From Plebeiibacterium sediminum (GTDB lineage Bacteria; Bacteroidota; Bacteroidia; Bacteroidales; Marinilabiliaceae), in NCBI RefSeq assembly GCF_026013605.1, contig NZ_JAPDPJ010000015.1, positions 42,780 through 106,779 on the forward strand: a stretch of DNA of 64,000 nt, given 5' to 3'. Shown here in pieces: positions 9,213 through 18,642 of the stretch. The notes beneath the pieces are model-generated. The model was not told where the DNA came from, made no database searches, and worked only from the letters and a program-made list of their open reading frames with translations. The translations under genes were made by a program, and so were the position numbers. Numbering within the stretch: position 1 is the first letter of the stretch; each line of letters begins with the position of its first letter.

Positions 9213-9868
9213 CAGAAGATGACGAAAATCTTGGAATGCTTTTAAGGGAGTACCTTGAGGCTAAAGGTTATGAAACAGATCTTTTCCCTGATGGTGAAGA
9301 AGCTTACAAAGCTTTTACCAGTGGAAGTTACGACCTTTGTGTTTTAGACGTTATGATGCCTAAAAAAGATGGCTTTACCTTAGCCAAAGACATCAGACTG
9401 ATTAACACTGAGATTCCTATCATCTTCTTAACAGCTAAATCTATGAAAGAAGACGTCTTTCAGGGATTTAAAATTGGTGCTGATGATTACATTACTAAAC
9501 CATTTAGTATGGAAGAATTGCTTTTCAGATTAGAAGCAATCATTCGCAGAACTAAAGGATCTAGTGCAATTCAGGATGTATACCAATTAGGCAAATACAA
9601 ATTTGATACACAAAAGCAACAATTAATTGATGGTGAAGAAATTGTAAAACTTACTACAAAAGAATCGGAACTATTAAAATTGTTGTGTAATAATGCAAAC
9701 AAAGTACTTGAACGTAATTTTGCATTAAAAACAATTTGGGTAGACGACAATTATTTCAATGCTCGAAGCATGGATGTTTATATCACAAAATTAAGAAAGC
9801 ACCTTAAAGATGAAACTTCTGTTGAAATAATTAACGTTCATGGTAAAGGATATAAACTAGTAATGTAA
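9185..9868 (+). CDS. OmpR-family response regulator, RprY-like
   Basis: A 227-aa regulator: receiver domain (residues 5-118) with acidic pocket EDD at 11-13, phospho-acceptor Asp55 in VLDVMMPKKDG, Thr in FLTAK and Lys in ITKPFS; then a winged-helix OmpR/PhoB DNA-binding domain to residue 227. The receiver is strongly reminiscent of RprY from Bacteroides fragilis (EDDENLGMLLREYL, GADDYITKPFSMEEL). It is encoded in an overlapping frame with the kinase gene and ends at a strong bidirectional terminator. Confidence 0.92.
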   Translation: MEKEYKLLLAEDDENLGMLLREYLEAKGYETDLFPDGEEAYKAFTSGSYDLCVLDVMMPKKDGFTLAKDIRLINTEIPIIFLTAKSMKEDVFQGFKIGADDYITKPFSMEELLFRLEAIIRRTKGSSAIQDVYQLGKYKFDTQKQQLIDGEEIVKLTTKESELLKLLCNNANKVLERNFALKTIWVDDNYFNARSMDVYITKLRKHLKDETSVEIINVHGKGYKLVM

Positions 9869-9918
9869 ATTCTTTACCATCCCTCAGGAATATATAGCAA
9901 ATTAGATATTCACATAAT

Positions 9919-9953
9919 AAAAAAGCCCAAAACTTACGTTTTGGGCTTTTTTG
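9919..9953. terminator. Bidirectional terminator between rprY-like gene and lepA
   Basis: A 13-bp stem AAAAGCCCAAAAC/GTTTTGGGCTTTT (9921-9933 and 9938-9950) with a 4-nt loop. A-runs on one side and T-runs on the other let it serve both converging genes. Confidence 0.9.
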
Positions 9954-9973
9954 TATATGGTATATTACTATAA

Positions 9974-11761
9974 TTAATCCAGCTTTAATACAGCTAAAAA
10001 GGCTTTTTGAGGCACCTCTACGTTACCTACCTGCTTCATTCGTTTCTTACCTTTTTTCTGCTTTTCTAATAGCTTACGCTTTCTACTGATATCACCACCA
10101 TAACATTTTGCAGTTACATCCTTACGAACCGCTTTTACTGTTTCTCTGGCTATAATTTTTGCACCTATAGCAGCCTGAATAGCAATATCAAACTGCTGAC
10201 GCGGTATCAACTCTCGTAATTTCTCACACATTCTTCTACCTAAAGTATAGGCATTATCAAAATGGATTAAAGTAGATAATGCATCCACACTCTCTCCATT
10301 CAGAAGAATATCAAGTTTAATTAATTTGGCAGGTTTAAATCCTGTTGCGTAATAATCAAAAGAAGCATAACCTTTAGAAATACTTTTCAGTTTATCATAG
10401 AAATCAAATACAATTTCAGCTAAAGGCATACTATAATTCAACTCAACTCTGTCAGCTGTCAGATAGTGCTGCTTTTGCAGTTCTCCCCTCTTGGCCAAAC
10501 AAAGTGTCATTACCTGTCCAATAAACTCACTCTTAGTAATAATTTGGGCATGAATATACGGCTCTTCAATTCGATCTATCACAGTCGGTTCCGGAAGCCC
10601 TGAAGGGTTATGCACCTCAAGCAATTCACCTTTTTTTGTATATACATTATATGGTACGTTTGGAACAGTTGTAATCACATTCATATCAAACTCTCTGTCC
10701 AGTCGTTCCTGAATAATCTCTAAGTGAAGCATCCCCAGGAATCCACATCTAAATCCAAATCCTAAAGCTGCAGAAGATTCAGGTTCAAAAGTTAAAGAAG
10801 CATCATTCAATTGAAGTTTTTCCATTGAGGCCCTCAAATCCTCATAGTCATCACTTTCAATAGGATAAACTCCGGCGAAAACCATTGGTTTTACTTCTTC
10901 AAATCCTTCAATTCGTTTATCACAACCACCTTTTACATGGGTGATTGTATCTCCAACCTTAACCTCTTTACTGGTCTTGATTCCTGATATAATGTACCCA
11001 ACATCTCCGGTTCGCAGAACTTTTCTTGGCTCCATATCCAATCGTAAAACACCTATTTCATCAGCGTCATACTCTTTTCCTGTTGCCATAAACTTAACTA
11101 AGTCGCCTTTATGAACTTCTCCGTTTACTACTTTAAAATAAGCAATAATACCTCTGAATGAGTTAAACACAGAGTCAAATATCAAACACTGTAAAGGTCC
11201 TTTTTCGTCACCCTGAGGAGCAGGAATTCTATCCACAATGGCACTTAATATGTCATGAACACCTTCACCTGTTTTACCGCTGGCTCTGATGATTTCCTCA
11301 CGGTCACATCCTATCAAATCAATAATCTGATCTTCCACTTCATCCGGCATAGCATTGGGCAAATCCATTTTATTCATAACAGGAATAATATGTAAATCAT
11401 GCTCAATGGCCTGATATAAATTAGATATGGTTTGCGCCTGGATTCCCTGAGTAGAATCCACAATTAAAAGCGCTCCTTCACAAGCTGCAATGGAACGCGA
11501 AACTTCATAAGAAAAATCAACGTGCCCCGGAGTGTCAATAAGGTTTAATACGTATTTTTCTCCATTTAATTCATAATCCATTTGAATGGCATGACTTTTA
11601 ATGGTAATACCTCTTTCCCTCTCTAACTCCATATCATCAAGAACCTGAGCCTGAGCCTGACGTTCCGATACCGTAGCGGTATACTCTAACAATCTATCCG
11701 CCAAAGTACTTTTTCCATGATCAATATGAGCAATAATGCAAAAGTTTCTTATATTCTTCAT
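9974..11761 (-). CDS. lepA: Elongation factor 4 (LepA) GTPase
   Basis: A ribosome-associated translational GTPase, 595 aa, normal length. G motifs are visible: [13 protein letters not shown] (G1), a RGITIK segment (G2), DTPGHVDF (G3) and NKMDLPNA (G4). The C-terminal domain ends in the typical Lys-rich [21 protein letters not shown] followed by [14 protein letters not shown]. It is the only gene of its transcript; an exact -7 box lies ~80 nt upstream. Confidence 0.97.
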   Translation of the reverse strand: MKNIRNFCIIAHIDHGKSTLADRLLEYTATVSERQAQAQVLDDMELERERGITIKSHAIQMDYELNGEKYVLNLIDTPGHVDFSYEVSRSIAACEGALLIVDSTQGIQAQTISNLYQAIEHDLHIIPVMNKMDLPNAMPDEVEDQIIDLIGCDREEIIRASGKTGEGVHDILSAIVDRIPAPQGDEKGPLQCLIFDSVFNSFRGIIAYFKVVNGEVHKGDLVKFMATGKEYDADEIGVLRLDMEPRKVLRTGDVGYIISGIKTSKEVKVGDTITHVKGGCDKRIEGFEEVKPMVFAGVYPIESDDYEDLRASMEKLQLNDASLTFEPESSAALGFGFRCGFLGMLHLEIIQERLDREFDMNVITTVPNVPYNVYTKKGELLEVHNPSGLPEPTVIDRIEEPYIHAQIITKSEFIGQVMTLCLAKRGELQKQHYLTADRVELNYSMPLAEIVFDFYDKLKSISKGYASFDYYATGFKPAKLIKLDILLNGESVDALSTLIHFDNAYTLGRRMCEKLRELIPRQQFDIAIQAAIGAKIIARETVKAVRKDVTAKCYGGDISRKRKLLEKQKKGKKRMKQVGNVEVPQKAFLAVLKLD

Positions 11762-11835
11762 ATATAGTTTCTACCGTTCTTTTATATCAAAATCTATTCT
11801 TAAGTGTTCCATTAAAACACCTCTTTCCGAATTTG

Positions 11836-11843
11836 CAAAGATA
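11836..11843 (-). promoter_or_regulatory. -7 box upstream of lepA
   Basis: On the minus strand this reads TATCTTTG, an exact match to the Bacteroidota -7 element TAnnTTTG, and runs on as TTTGCAAAT. No good TTTG element was found 19-21 nt upstream, so only half of the promoter is supported. Confidence 0.45.
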
Positions 11844-11939
11844 TTCAATTCATTGTAATTATGTATGCCCTTAATAAAATATCTGGTTTAAATTCACTAT
11901 AAATTGAAATTATCATTAACTCTACAAACATACAAAACA

Positions 11940-11983
11940 AAAAAGGTCAGATTATTTACGTATTTAAACAACCTAACCTTTTT
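11940..11983 (-). terminator. Terminator after sucC
   Basis: Two 19-nt arms (11940-11958 and 11965-11983) pair completely in the minus-strand RNA if three G-U pairs are allowed, and the 3' arm ends in a T run. On the plus strand the same positions are A-C mismatches, so the element is built for the sucC transcript. Confidence 0.75.
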
Positions 11984-12005
11984 ATATATTACCAAATAGT
12001 ATTTA

Positions 12006-13196
12006 TCAACTAACTAATTGCTGCACCAAATCAGAAGCTTCTTTAAGAGTAATTGCTGAATAAACCTTTAAACCTGATTCATCAATAATTTTCTTTCCTC
12101 CCTCTGCATTTGTGCCTTGTAATCTGACAATGATAGGCACTTTAATTTCTCCAATTTTCTTATAAGCCTCAACTACTCCATTGGCAACTCTATCGCATCG
12201 AACAATTCCTCCAAAAATATTAATAAGTATAGCCTTAACATTAGAATCGGCCAGTATAATTTTTAATCCTGCTTCAACTGTTTGTGCATTTGCACCTCCA
12301 CCTACATCTAGAAAGTTTGCAGGATCGCCACCTGACAACTTTATAATATCCATTGTAGCCATAGCTAAACCCGCACCATTAACCATACAGCCTACATTTC
12401 CATCCAGCTTAACAAAGTTCAGATTATGCCTTGACGCTTCTATCTCAGCAGGATCTTCCTCAGTCAAATCTCTCATCTCAGCATAATCCTTATGCCTGTA
12501 AAGTGCATTGTCATCTAAATTTAATTTAGCATCAATGGCCATTATTAAATCATCAGATGTTTTTAAAACCGGATTAATTTCTACTAATGAGGCATCAGAA
12601 CCTTCATAAGCTTTATAAAGAGCTGTAACAAACTTAACCATCTCTTTAAATGCTTTTCCTGATAATCCTAAATTAAAAGCTATACGTCTTGCCTGAAAAG
12701 GCAAAACTCCGGTAGAAGGATCAATCTCTTCTTTGTATATCAAATGAGGTGTTTTTTCAGCTACAGTTTCTATATCCATACCTCCCTCAGTTGAATACAT
12801 AATAATATTACGCCCTGTTGCTCTGTTTAATAAAACACTCATATAATATTCTTTGGGCTCTGAGTCGCCCGGATAAAATACATTCTGTGCAATAAGTACC
12901 TTATTTACTCTTTTTCCTTCCGGACCAGTTTGGTGCGTCACAAGTTGCATTCCGATTATTTCATCAGAAAGTATTTTAACTTCATCAAGAGTTTTTGCCA
13001 CCTTAACACCTCCACCTTTTCCTCTACCTCCTGCATGAATTTGCGCCTTAACTACCCATTTATCAGTCCCTGTTATTTTTTGTAATTCTTTAGCTGCTTC
13101 TACAGCTGCATCCGGTGATTCTGCAACAATGCCTTCAGATACTTGTACTCCAAAACTTTTTAAGATTTGCTGACCTTGGTATTCGTGTATATTCAT
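12006..13196 (-). CDS. sucC: Succinate-CoA ligase, ADP-forming, beta subunit
   Basis: The beta subunit couples succinyl-CoA to nucleotide phosphorylation in the TCA cycle. 396 aa, with an N-terminal ATP-grasp domain (MNIHEYQGQQILKSFGV start, AQIHAGGRGKGGGVK near residue 53) and the C-terminal flavodoxin-like ligase domain (FLDVGGGANAQ near 300, INIFGGIVRCD near 325). The alpha subunit sucD is not in the window, so here the subunits are encoded separately. It is divergent from the RNA methyltransferase gene. Confidence 0.96.
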   Translation of the reverse strand: MNIHEYQGQQILKSFGVQVSEGIVAESPDAAVEAAKELQKITGTDKWVVKAQIHAGGRGKGGGVKVAKTLDEVKILSDEIIGMQLVTHQTGPEGKRVNKVLIAQNVFYPGDSEPKEYYMSVLLNRATGRNIIMYSTEGGMDIETVAEKTPHLIYKEEIDPSTGVLPFQARRIAFNLGLSGKAFKEMVKFVTALYKAYEGSDASLVEINPVLKTSDDLIMAIDAKLNLDDNALYRHKDYAEMRDLTEEDPAEIEASRHNLNFVKLDGNVGCMVNGAGLAMATMDIIKLSGGDPANFLDVGGGANAQTVEAGLKIILADSNVKAILINIFGGIVRCDRVANGVVEAYKKIGEIKVPIIVRLQGTNAEGGKKIIDESGLKVYSAITLKEASDLVQQLVS

Positions 13197-13283
13197 GGTA
13201 GATTTTTTTTAGATTATTAAATATTAATATATCTATATCAGTAATGTACTATTTTGCTTTTAAAAATAAAAGCCAGAATTAAT

Positions 13284-13291
13284 TATTTTTG
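13284..13291 (+). promoter_or_regulatory. -7 box upstream of the RNA methyltransferase
   Basis: TATTTTTG is an exact TAnnTTTG match located 24 nt before the start codon at 13315. The -33 element is weak (a T-run at 13258-13261). Confidence 0.45.
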
Positions 13292-13314
13292 TATCCTTAT
13301 AAACGAAATATTAA

Positions 13315-13848
13315 ATGAGAAAACTACGTAACAAAGAGTTAAACAGATTAACCATAAAAGAGTTTAAAGAAATTGAAAAAACTCCCATAATAGTTATTCT
13401 GGATAATGTGAGAAGTTTAAACAATGTTGGATCAGTGTTTAGAACATCAGATGCACTTTGCCTTGAAGAAATATATTTATGCGGTATTACACCTACTCCT
13501 CCACATAATGACATTCATAAAACGGCTTTAGGAGCAGAAGATTCAATGAATTGGACCTATTTTGAGGATACTAAAACAACAGTTGAAACCTTACACAAAA
13601 AAGGCTATAAAGTATATTGTGTAGAACAAGCTAATGAAAGCATCTCTTTACCTGATTTCAAGCCTACACAGGAACAGCCCATTGCTTTAATCTTTGGAAA
13701 CGAGGTTAAGGGAGTTCAACAATCAGTAATAGATATAGCTGATGGATGTATTGAAATTCCTCAATTTGGTACCAAACACTCATTCAACATAAGTGTAAGT
13801 GCCGGCATTGTACTTTGGGAAACCACAAAACACATGAGAAATCTCTGA
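13315..13848 (+). CDS. TrmH/SpoU family RNA methyltransferase
   Basis: A 177-aa SPOUT-fold 2'-O-methyltransferase that uses S-adenosylmethionine to methylate tRNA or rRNA. The three family motifs are present: motif 1 ILDNVRSLNNVGSVFRT (Asn and Arg that hold the substrate), motif 2 IALIFGNEVKGV, and motif 3 IPQFGTKHSFNISVSAGIV forming the SAM knot. The short length with no N-terminal extension fits TrmH-like or TrmL-like enzymes, so the exact target nucleotide cannot be named. It is monocistronic. Confidence 0.88.
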   Translation: MRKLRNKELNRLTIKEFKEIEKTPIIVILDNVRSLNNVGSVFRTSDALCLEEIYLCGITPTPPHNDIHKTALGAEDSMNWTYFEDTKTTVETLHKKGYKVYCVEQANESISLPDFKPTQEQPIALIFGNEVKGVQQSVIDIADGCIEIPQFGTKHSFNISVSAGIVLWETTKHMRNL

Positions 13849-14203
13849 TTAACTAACCCTATCCTACCCTATACTTCTTATTTCCAAGTAGATACAATGC
13901 AATTACCCTCTAATTTTACTACTATTACCCATAATGTTAATTATTGTTTATTTTGTTGTAAATATATTAAATGTGAAAATTATATTTCTACACAAACTAT
14001 TTTCATCTAACATTAAAAACTAAAACCATCACCTCAAAAACAACAAACATACATTAACATTTAATTATCAATATATTGACAAATCACACAACCCATTATC
14101 CTGGTAGATTAAATCATTCATTTTCCATCTTATTTTGTATTGAAACTTTTAATTGACCACCTACTTTTAACCCTCACTCTTTATCCTTTGAAAGTTCGAA
14201 TAA
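13849..14203. other. AT-rich, G-poor spacer
   Basis: About 355 bases without a credible gene. The plus strand is rich in A, T and C and noticeably poor in G. No tRNA-like fold, terminator or repeat was seen; a promoter for the betaine operon starts at its right edge. Confidence 0.5.
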
Positions 14204-14234
14204 TTTGATTTTAAACTTCTTTAGTGTATTTTTG
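14204..14234 (+). promoter_or_regulatory. Promoter of the betaine uptake operon
   Basis: TTTG at 14204-14207, a 19-nt spacer and TATTTTTG at 14227-14234 match the Bacteroidota consensus exactly. The downstream bases form the 13-mer dyad TTTGCACCGCAAA (14231-14243). Transcription should start near 14241, giving a ~190-nt leader before the first structural gene. Confidence 0.8.
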
Positions 14235-14242
14235 CACCGCAA

Positions 14243-14356
14243 ATGATAAAATTATTCCGATACGACATAAAATTTTTAAGGGTACTACTCACCTTTTCTG
14301 TTCTTTTTTCAAAGAAGCAGTCTGATCGCTATATCCCTCCTACGAGTATCAAATAA
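14243..14356 (+). CDS. Possible leaderless 37-codon leader ORF
   Basis: ATG to TAA, 37 codons, starting MIKLFRYDIKFLR and ending PPTSIK; basic with a hydrophobic middle. Its ATG lies at or within a few bases of the predicted transcription start, so it would have to be translated without a leader. It is the only ORF in the long 5' leader of the betaine operon and precedes a hairpin. It may be a regulatory leader peptide or simply chance. Confidence 0.3.
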   Translation: MIKLFRYDIKFLRVLLTFSVLFSKKQSDRYIPPTSIK

Positions 14357-14378
14357 GAACTACACCAGGCCTGCCAAC

Positions 14379-14400
14379 ATTACTTTCTGTAGAAAGTAAT
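14379..14400 (+). promoter_or_regulatory. Perfect hairpin in the 5' leader of the betaine operon
   Basis: ATTACTTTC (14379-14387), a TGTA loop and GAAAGTAAT (14392-14400) form a perfect 9-bp stem. It has no T run, so it is not a simple terminator; it may be an operator, an RNA switch element or a translational control structure 34 nt before the porin start. Confidence 0.5.
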
Positions 14401-14434
14401 ATCTGATCTTCTGTTAATTTTAAAATAATTATAT

Positions 14435-15592
14435 ATGTATTACTTATCAAATTGTACCAAAGTACTTTTTATGTTTTTGTTTTTTTCACTTTCCTCTATT
14501 ATCGTAGCGCAAGATAAACCAGAGGTAACAATGGGAGGAGCACTTCGTTTTAACTACAATTCTTCCTCATGGAAAGGAAATCAAACTGAAAGAGGAGGAG
14601 ATTTTGGATTTGACGTTTTTCGCGTTAACGCTAAAGCTGCCTACAAAGGATTGAAATTAAACGCTGAATATCGTTTCTACAGCAGTGGTTTTGGCGGCGG
14701 AATGTTAAAACAAGGTTGGATACAATACGATTTTAAAGACAACAGCCAATTCCAACTTGGATTAACTCAGGTTCCTTTTGGTATTACTACTTACAATTCA
14801 AACAGCTGGTTCTTTTCCTTAAACTATTATGTTGGCTTAGAAGATGACCACGACATGGGATTAAAGTATAGTAGAAGCAACGACAAATGGGACTTAGATT
14901 TAGCCTTCTTTAAAAATGCTGAAGAAAACTCTTTTGGAAATCTTTCTGATGTAGATGACAGCAGATATGCTTACGATGTGGGTTCATTAGGCGATGGTAC
15001 ATATCGTAACAAAGAATTAAACCAATTCAACGCCAAGGTAAACTACAAGTTTGGTAAAACATTAAAAAGTAAACTTGGAGCATCTGCTCAATACGGAGCT
15101 TTATTAAATCTGGACACAGAAGATATTGGTAACCGCAATGCTTTTGCTGTTCATTACGAGGCAACTTACAACAAATGGAACTTAAAAGCTCAGTTTACAA
15201 GCTATAACTATAATCCGGAGGCACCTGATGGCGAAAGTGAGGATATGATTGCCATGACTGCCTACGGAGCACCATACCTGGTGGCTTCCAAAGCTACATT
15301 ATACACTATTGGCTTAAACCACACATTTCCGGTAGAATGGGGACCTGTTTCTTCCGTAATGGTTTATAACGATTTTGGTTATATGAACAAAAACCTGGAT
15401 GAATTTGAAGATACCATGATGAATGACTTTGGTTTTCTACTTACAGCAGGATCTGTTTATACATACATTGATTTTGCTGCCGGTAAGAACCAACCTTGGT
15501 TAGGAAATGAATGGACCAACGGTCTGGCTTCCGGAAATCCAGATGCTGAATGGGAAATGAGATTTAATATCAATATTGGGTATTACTTTTAA
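14435..15592 (+). CDS. Outer-membrane beta-barrel protein (porin-like)
   Basis: A 385-aa secreted protein predicted to form a beta-barrel. A signal peptide (basic TKV near residue 9, hydrophobic core, cleavage after IVAQ near residue 26) is followed by repeated amphipathic strands rich in Tyr, Trp, Asn and Gly, and the protein ends in the aromatic strand FNINIGYYF with a terminal Phe, the classic outer-membrane insertion signal. It resembles short phosphate-selective-porin-type barrels of Bacteroidota. It is the first gene of the glycine betaine transport operon, 11 nt before the ATPase, which suggests it lets the compatible solute through the outer membrane. An internal ATG at 14471 is an alternative start. 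Confidence 0.75.
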   Translation: MYYLSNCTKVLFMFLFFSLSSIIVAQDKPEVTMGGALRFNYNSSSWKGNQTERGGDFGFDVFRVNAKAAYKGLKLNAEYRFYSSGFGGGMLKQGWIQYDFKDNSQFQLGLTQVPFGITTYNSNSWFFSLNYYVGLEDDHDMGLKYSRSNDKWDLDLAFFKNAEENSFGNLSDVDDSRYAYDVGSLGDGTYRNKELNQFNAKVNYKFGKTLKSKLGASAQYGALLNLDTEDIGNRNAFAVHYEATYNKWNLKAQFTSYNYNPEAPDGESEDMIAMTAYGAPYLVASKATLYTIGLNHTFPVEWGPVSSVMVYNDFGYMNKNLDEFEDTMMNDFGFLLTAGSVYTYIDFAAGKNQPWLGNEWTNGLASGNPDAEWEMRFNINIGYYF

Positions 15593-15603
15593 AAGTATTT
15601 TTT

Positions 15604-16848
15604 ATGACATCTAATAAAAATTTAAAAATTAAAGTTGAAGACCTAACCCTGATATTTGGAAACAACAAGACTGAGGCATTAAAGCTTTTAAATAAAGGTT
15701 TAACAAAAGAAGAAATCCTAAAAAAGACAAATTGCACAGTTGGCGTTAACAAAGCCTCATTTGAAATTTTTGAAGGTGAGATGTTTGTGATCATGGGATT
15801 ATCTGGAAGTGGAAAATCCACTTTACTAAGATGTCTCAACCGATTAATTGAACCAACAGATGGGGATGTAATTATTAACGGAAGAAACATCACAAAAGAA
15901 AGTAACGAAAAATTATTAGATACCAGAAGAACCGAAATGAGTATGGTATTTCAAAATTTTGGATTACTTCCACATCGCACAGTATTGGATAATGCAGCCT
16001 TTGGACTTGAGATTAGAAACGAAGAAAAAAACAGTCGTTTACAAAAAGCTCAGGAAGCCCTAGAAACAGTAGGCCTTAAAGGTTTTGAAAACCAAATGCC
16101 ATCCCAACTATCCGGGGGAATGCAACAACGCGTTGGTTTAGCCAGAGCTTTAGCTAATAATCCACAGGTTCTATTGATGGATGAAGCGTTTTCTGCACTG
16201 GATCCTCTAATTCGTTCTGATATGCAAGATGAGTTACTGGAACTTCAAAGTAAACTTAAAAAGACAATAGTATTTATTACTCATGATTTGGATGAAGCTA
16301 TAAAATTAGGTGATCGCATCTTAATTATGAAGGATGGTATTATTGAGCAAATTGGAACTGCGGAAGATATTTTAACGAATCCAGCCAGTGATTATGTGAA
16401 AGCTTTTGTTGAAAAAGTAGATAGAAAGAATATTATCACAGCAGGATCTTTAATGTTCAAAAAAGTAGCTGCCTGCCATATTCATAAAGAAGGTCCTAAA
16501 GCCGCCATTCATAAAATGAGGGACTTAGGAAATGATGTTCTTCCTGTATTAAGCGAAGACAGAACTTTTTTAGGTTTAGTATGGCTGAGAGATTGTCTTG
16601 CTGCTGAGAAAAAAGGTGAGAAATCGTTAAGTTCCATATTAAAATCGGAAGTGCCTAGTGTTTATATGCATTACACAGTAGAAGAAATGCTACCGCTTAT
16701 TACTGAAAGCCGGGCTCCTATAACTGTTGTAGATGAAAACACAGGAAAATTTCTGGGAATTGTAACACAGTCCTCCTTGATTATTGAGTCAACACGATTT
16801 GATAAGAACGAAATCATTGAATTAAAAGAAAAAGCTAAAGAGCAATAA
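15604..16848 (+). CDS. Glycine betaine/proline ABC transporter ATP-binding protein
   Basis: ProV/OpuAA-type ATPase, 414 aa. The N-terminal extension (residues 1-35) seen in this subfamily includes the NKGLTKEEIL stretch. The nucleotide-binding domain has Walker A GLSGSGKST near residue 65, signature LSGGMQQRVGLARAL near 175 and Walker B VLLMDEAFSALDP. Two CBS domains occupy residues ~275-405; in OpuA these sense ionic strength. It stands between the barrel gene and the permease (1-nt gap) in a four-gene uptake operon. Confidence 0.93.
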   Translation: MTSNKNLKIKVEDLTLIFGNNKTEALKLLNKGLTKEEILKKTNCTVGVNKASFEIFEGEMFVIMGLSGSGKSTLLRCLNRLIEPTDGDVIINGRNITKESNEKLLDTRRTEMSMVFQNFGLLPHRTVLDNAAFGLEIRNEEKNSRLQKAQEALETVGLKGFENQMPSQLSGGMQQRVGLARALANNPQVLLMDEAFSALDPLIRSDMQDELLELQSKLKKTIVFITHDLDEAIKLGDRILIMKDGIIEQIGTAEDILTNPASDYVKAFVEKVDRKNIITAGSLMFKKVAACHIHKEGPKAAIHKMRDLGNDVLPVLSEDRTFLGLVWLRDCLAAEKKGEKSLSSILKSEVPSVYMHYTVEEMLPLITESRAPITVVDENTGKFLGIVTQSSLIIESTRFDKNEIIELKEKAKEQ

Positions 16849-16849
16849 A

Positions 16850-17674
16850 ATGGAAAAGATTATTGACATAGGAAAATACATTGAAATTATTGTAAATTGG
16901 ATGACAGTAAATTTCAAGCCATTTTTTGACCTCATTAAAAATAGCGGAAATGCGTTCATAGAAGGTGTCGAATGGTTATTACTTAGTATCCCTTTTTATA
17001 TAATAATTATAGCACTAACAGCCTTATCTTTCTTTAAGGTAAACAAAAGTACTGCAGCAACAACACTACTTGGTTTAACTTTAATATACCTTTTAGGATT
17101 TTGGCAGGAAACCATGGAAACTTTAGCATTAATTGTGGTTTCTACTGTAACAGCACTAATCATTGCCATACCTGTCGGCATTTGGTCTGCAAAAAACAAA
17201 ATGGCTTCTAAGATCATCAGACCCATATTAGACTTTATGCAAACAATGCCAGCATTTGTATACTTAATTCCTGCAGTACTATTCTTTAGTATTGGTAAGT
17301 TACCTGGTGCTTTTGCTACAATTATTTTTGCAATGCCACCTGCAGTTCGTTTAACAACACTGGGAATACAACAGGTACCCGCTGAAGTTGTAGAAGCTGC
17401 AAGAGCGTTTGGTGCAACAAAAAAACAACTCCTTTTTAAAGTAGAACTCCCTCTTGCAATCAATACAATACTTGCCGGAGTCAATCAAACGATTATGATG
17501 GCACTATCAATGGTTGTTATTGCAGGAATGATTGCAGCCGGTGGATTAGGCGAAAAAGTTTTGGAAGGAATCAACAATCTAAACATTGGACTAGGGTTTG
17601 AAAGTGGTTTAGCAGTAGTAATACTTGCCATTATTCTTGACAGAACAACACAAGCCCTGGGAAAAAAGAAATAA
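16850..17674 (+). CDS. Glycine betaine/proline ABC transporter permease
   Basis: ProW/OpuAB-type permease, 274 aa, with about six membrane helices. The EAA motif that contacts the ATPase is at AEVVEAARAFGATKKQLLFKVE (shortened form: EAARAFGATKKQ), followed by ELPLAINTILAGVNQTIMMAL typical of the family. The substrate-binding domain is not fused here but is the next gene. The start codon is one base after the ATPase stop. Confidence 0.93.
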   Translation: MEKIIDIGKYIEIIVNWMTVNFKPFFDLIKNSGNAFIEGVEWLLLSIPFYIIIIALTALSFFKVNKSTAATTLLGLTLIYLLGFWQETMETLALIVVSTVTALIIAIPVGIWSAKNKMASKIIRPILDFMQTMPAFVYLIPAVLFFSIGKLPGAFATIIFAMPPAVRLTTLGIQQVPAEVVEAARAFGATKKQLLFKVELPLAINTILAGVNQTIMMALSMVVIAGMIAAGGLGEKVLEGINNLNIGLGFESGLAVVILAIILDRTTQALGKKK

Positions 17675-17696
17675 CAATAAACTTAAATGAATAATT

Positions 17697-18554
17697 ATGA
17701 AATTTAAATTACTAATTATTGCAGCATTAACCTTTTTTATTTCATCATGTAACAGTGGAACATCTAAAAAAGGCGAAGAACAAAAAGAAATTACTTTAGG
17801 ACTTGTTGATGGCTGGGCAGAAGGTGTAGCCATGACAAATGTTGCCAAAGAAATCCTAACACAGAATGGATACGAGGTAACCATAAAGAAAGCAGCTGTT
17901 GATATGATATTTGCATCATTAGCTAATAACGATGTTGATGTTTTTATGGATGCATGGTTACCACAAACACACAAAGAAAAAGTAGCCAAATTTGCTGATA
18001 AACTTGAGAGTCTTGGAACTAACTTTGAAGAAGCAAAAATCGGGTTGGTGGTTCCAGCTTATGTAACGATTAATTCTATTGAAGAATTAAATGCAAATAA
18101 GGACAAGTTTGAAGGAAAACTAATTGGTATCGAAAAAGGCGCTGGAATTACATCAAAAACAGATCTTGCCATTAAAGAATACAAACTTAATTTTGAACAA
18201 ATGAACTCTTCCAGTATTGCAATGCTTTCTGAATTACAAAAAGCTATATCAGAAAAAAGATGGATTGCTGTTGCAGGATGGGCTCCACACTGGAAATTTG
18301 GCCGTTGGGATTTAAAATTCTTAGACGATCCAAAGAAAGTATATGGAGAAACAGAACATATTGAAGTTTATGCCAGAAAAGGTTTTAAAACTGAAGATAC
18401 CTATGCAGCTAACTTGTTCTCCAAATTTAAATTAAGTTCAGAACAGATGTCTTCTTTATTAGCAAAAATGGAAGATGGAAAAGATAAAAGCACAGTAGCA
18501 AAAACCTGGATTTCAGAAAATCAGGAAATGGTTAATACTTGGTTAGCTAAATAA
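17697..18554 (+). CDS. Glycine betaine-type substrate-binding lipoprotein
   Basis: OpuAC/ProX-type solute-binding protein, 285 aa. The signal peptide ends in the lipobox FISSC (Cys18), so it is anchored to a membrane. Tryptophans that build the quaternary-ammonium cage are visible in DGWAEGVA, MDAWLP and GWAPHWKFGRWDLKFL. The aromatic residues support glycine betaine, proline betaine or a related osmolyte. It closes the operon and is followed by a strong terminator. Confidence 0.92.
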   Translation: MKFKLLIIAALTFFISSCNSGTSKKGEEQKEITLGLVDGWAEGVAMTNVAKEILTQNGYEVTIKKAAVDMIFASLANNDVDVFMDAWLPQTHKEKVAKFADKLESLGTNFEEAKIGLVVPAYVTINSIEELNANKDKFEGKLIGIEKGAGITSKTDLAIKEYKLNFEQMNSSSIAMLSELQKAISEKRWIAVAGWAPHWKFGRWDLKFLDDPKKVYGETEHIEVYARKGFKTEDTYAANLFSKFKLSSEQMSSLLAKMEDGKDKSTVAKTWISENQEMVNTWLAK

Positions 18555-18592
18555 CATACAACAAGCTTCTTTAAATACATTTCTATAAATAG

Positions 18593-18642
18593 AACGGCAG
18601 TAATCTAATGATAACAACATCAGATTACTGCCGTTTTTTTTT
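18593..18642 (+). terminator. Terminator of the betaine uptake operon
   Basis: An 18-bp stem with one mismatch (18593-18610 and 18618-18635), core AACGGCAGTAATCT, 7-nt loop, followed by nine T residues. Confidence 0.92.

Noticed and set aside
12181..12486. 101-codon plus-strand ORF
   Set aside because: Antisense shadow of sucC, which is full length and conserved.
15570..15893. 107-codon minus-strand ORF
   Set aside because: Antisense to the betaine ATPase N-terminal region, which carries clear family motifs.
16996..17484. 162-codon minus-strand ORF
   Set aside because: Antisense shadow of the betaine permease gene; composition mirrors membrane-helix codons.
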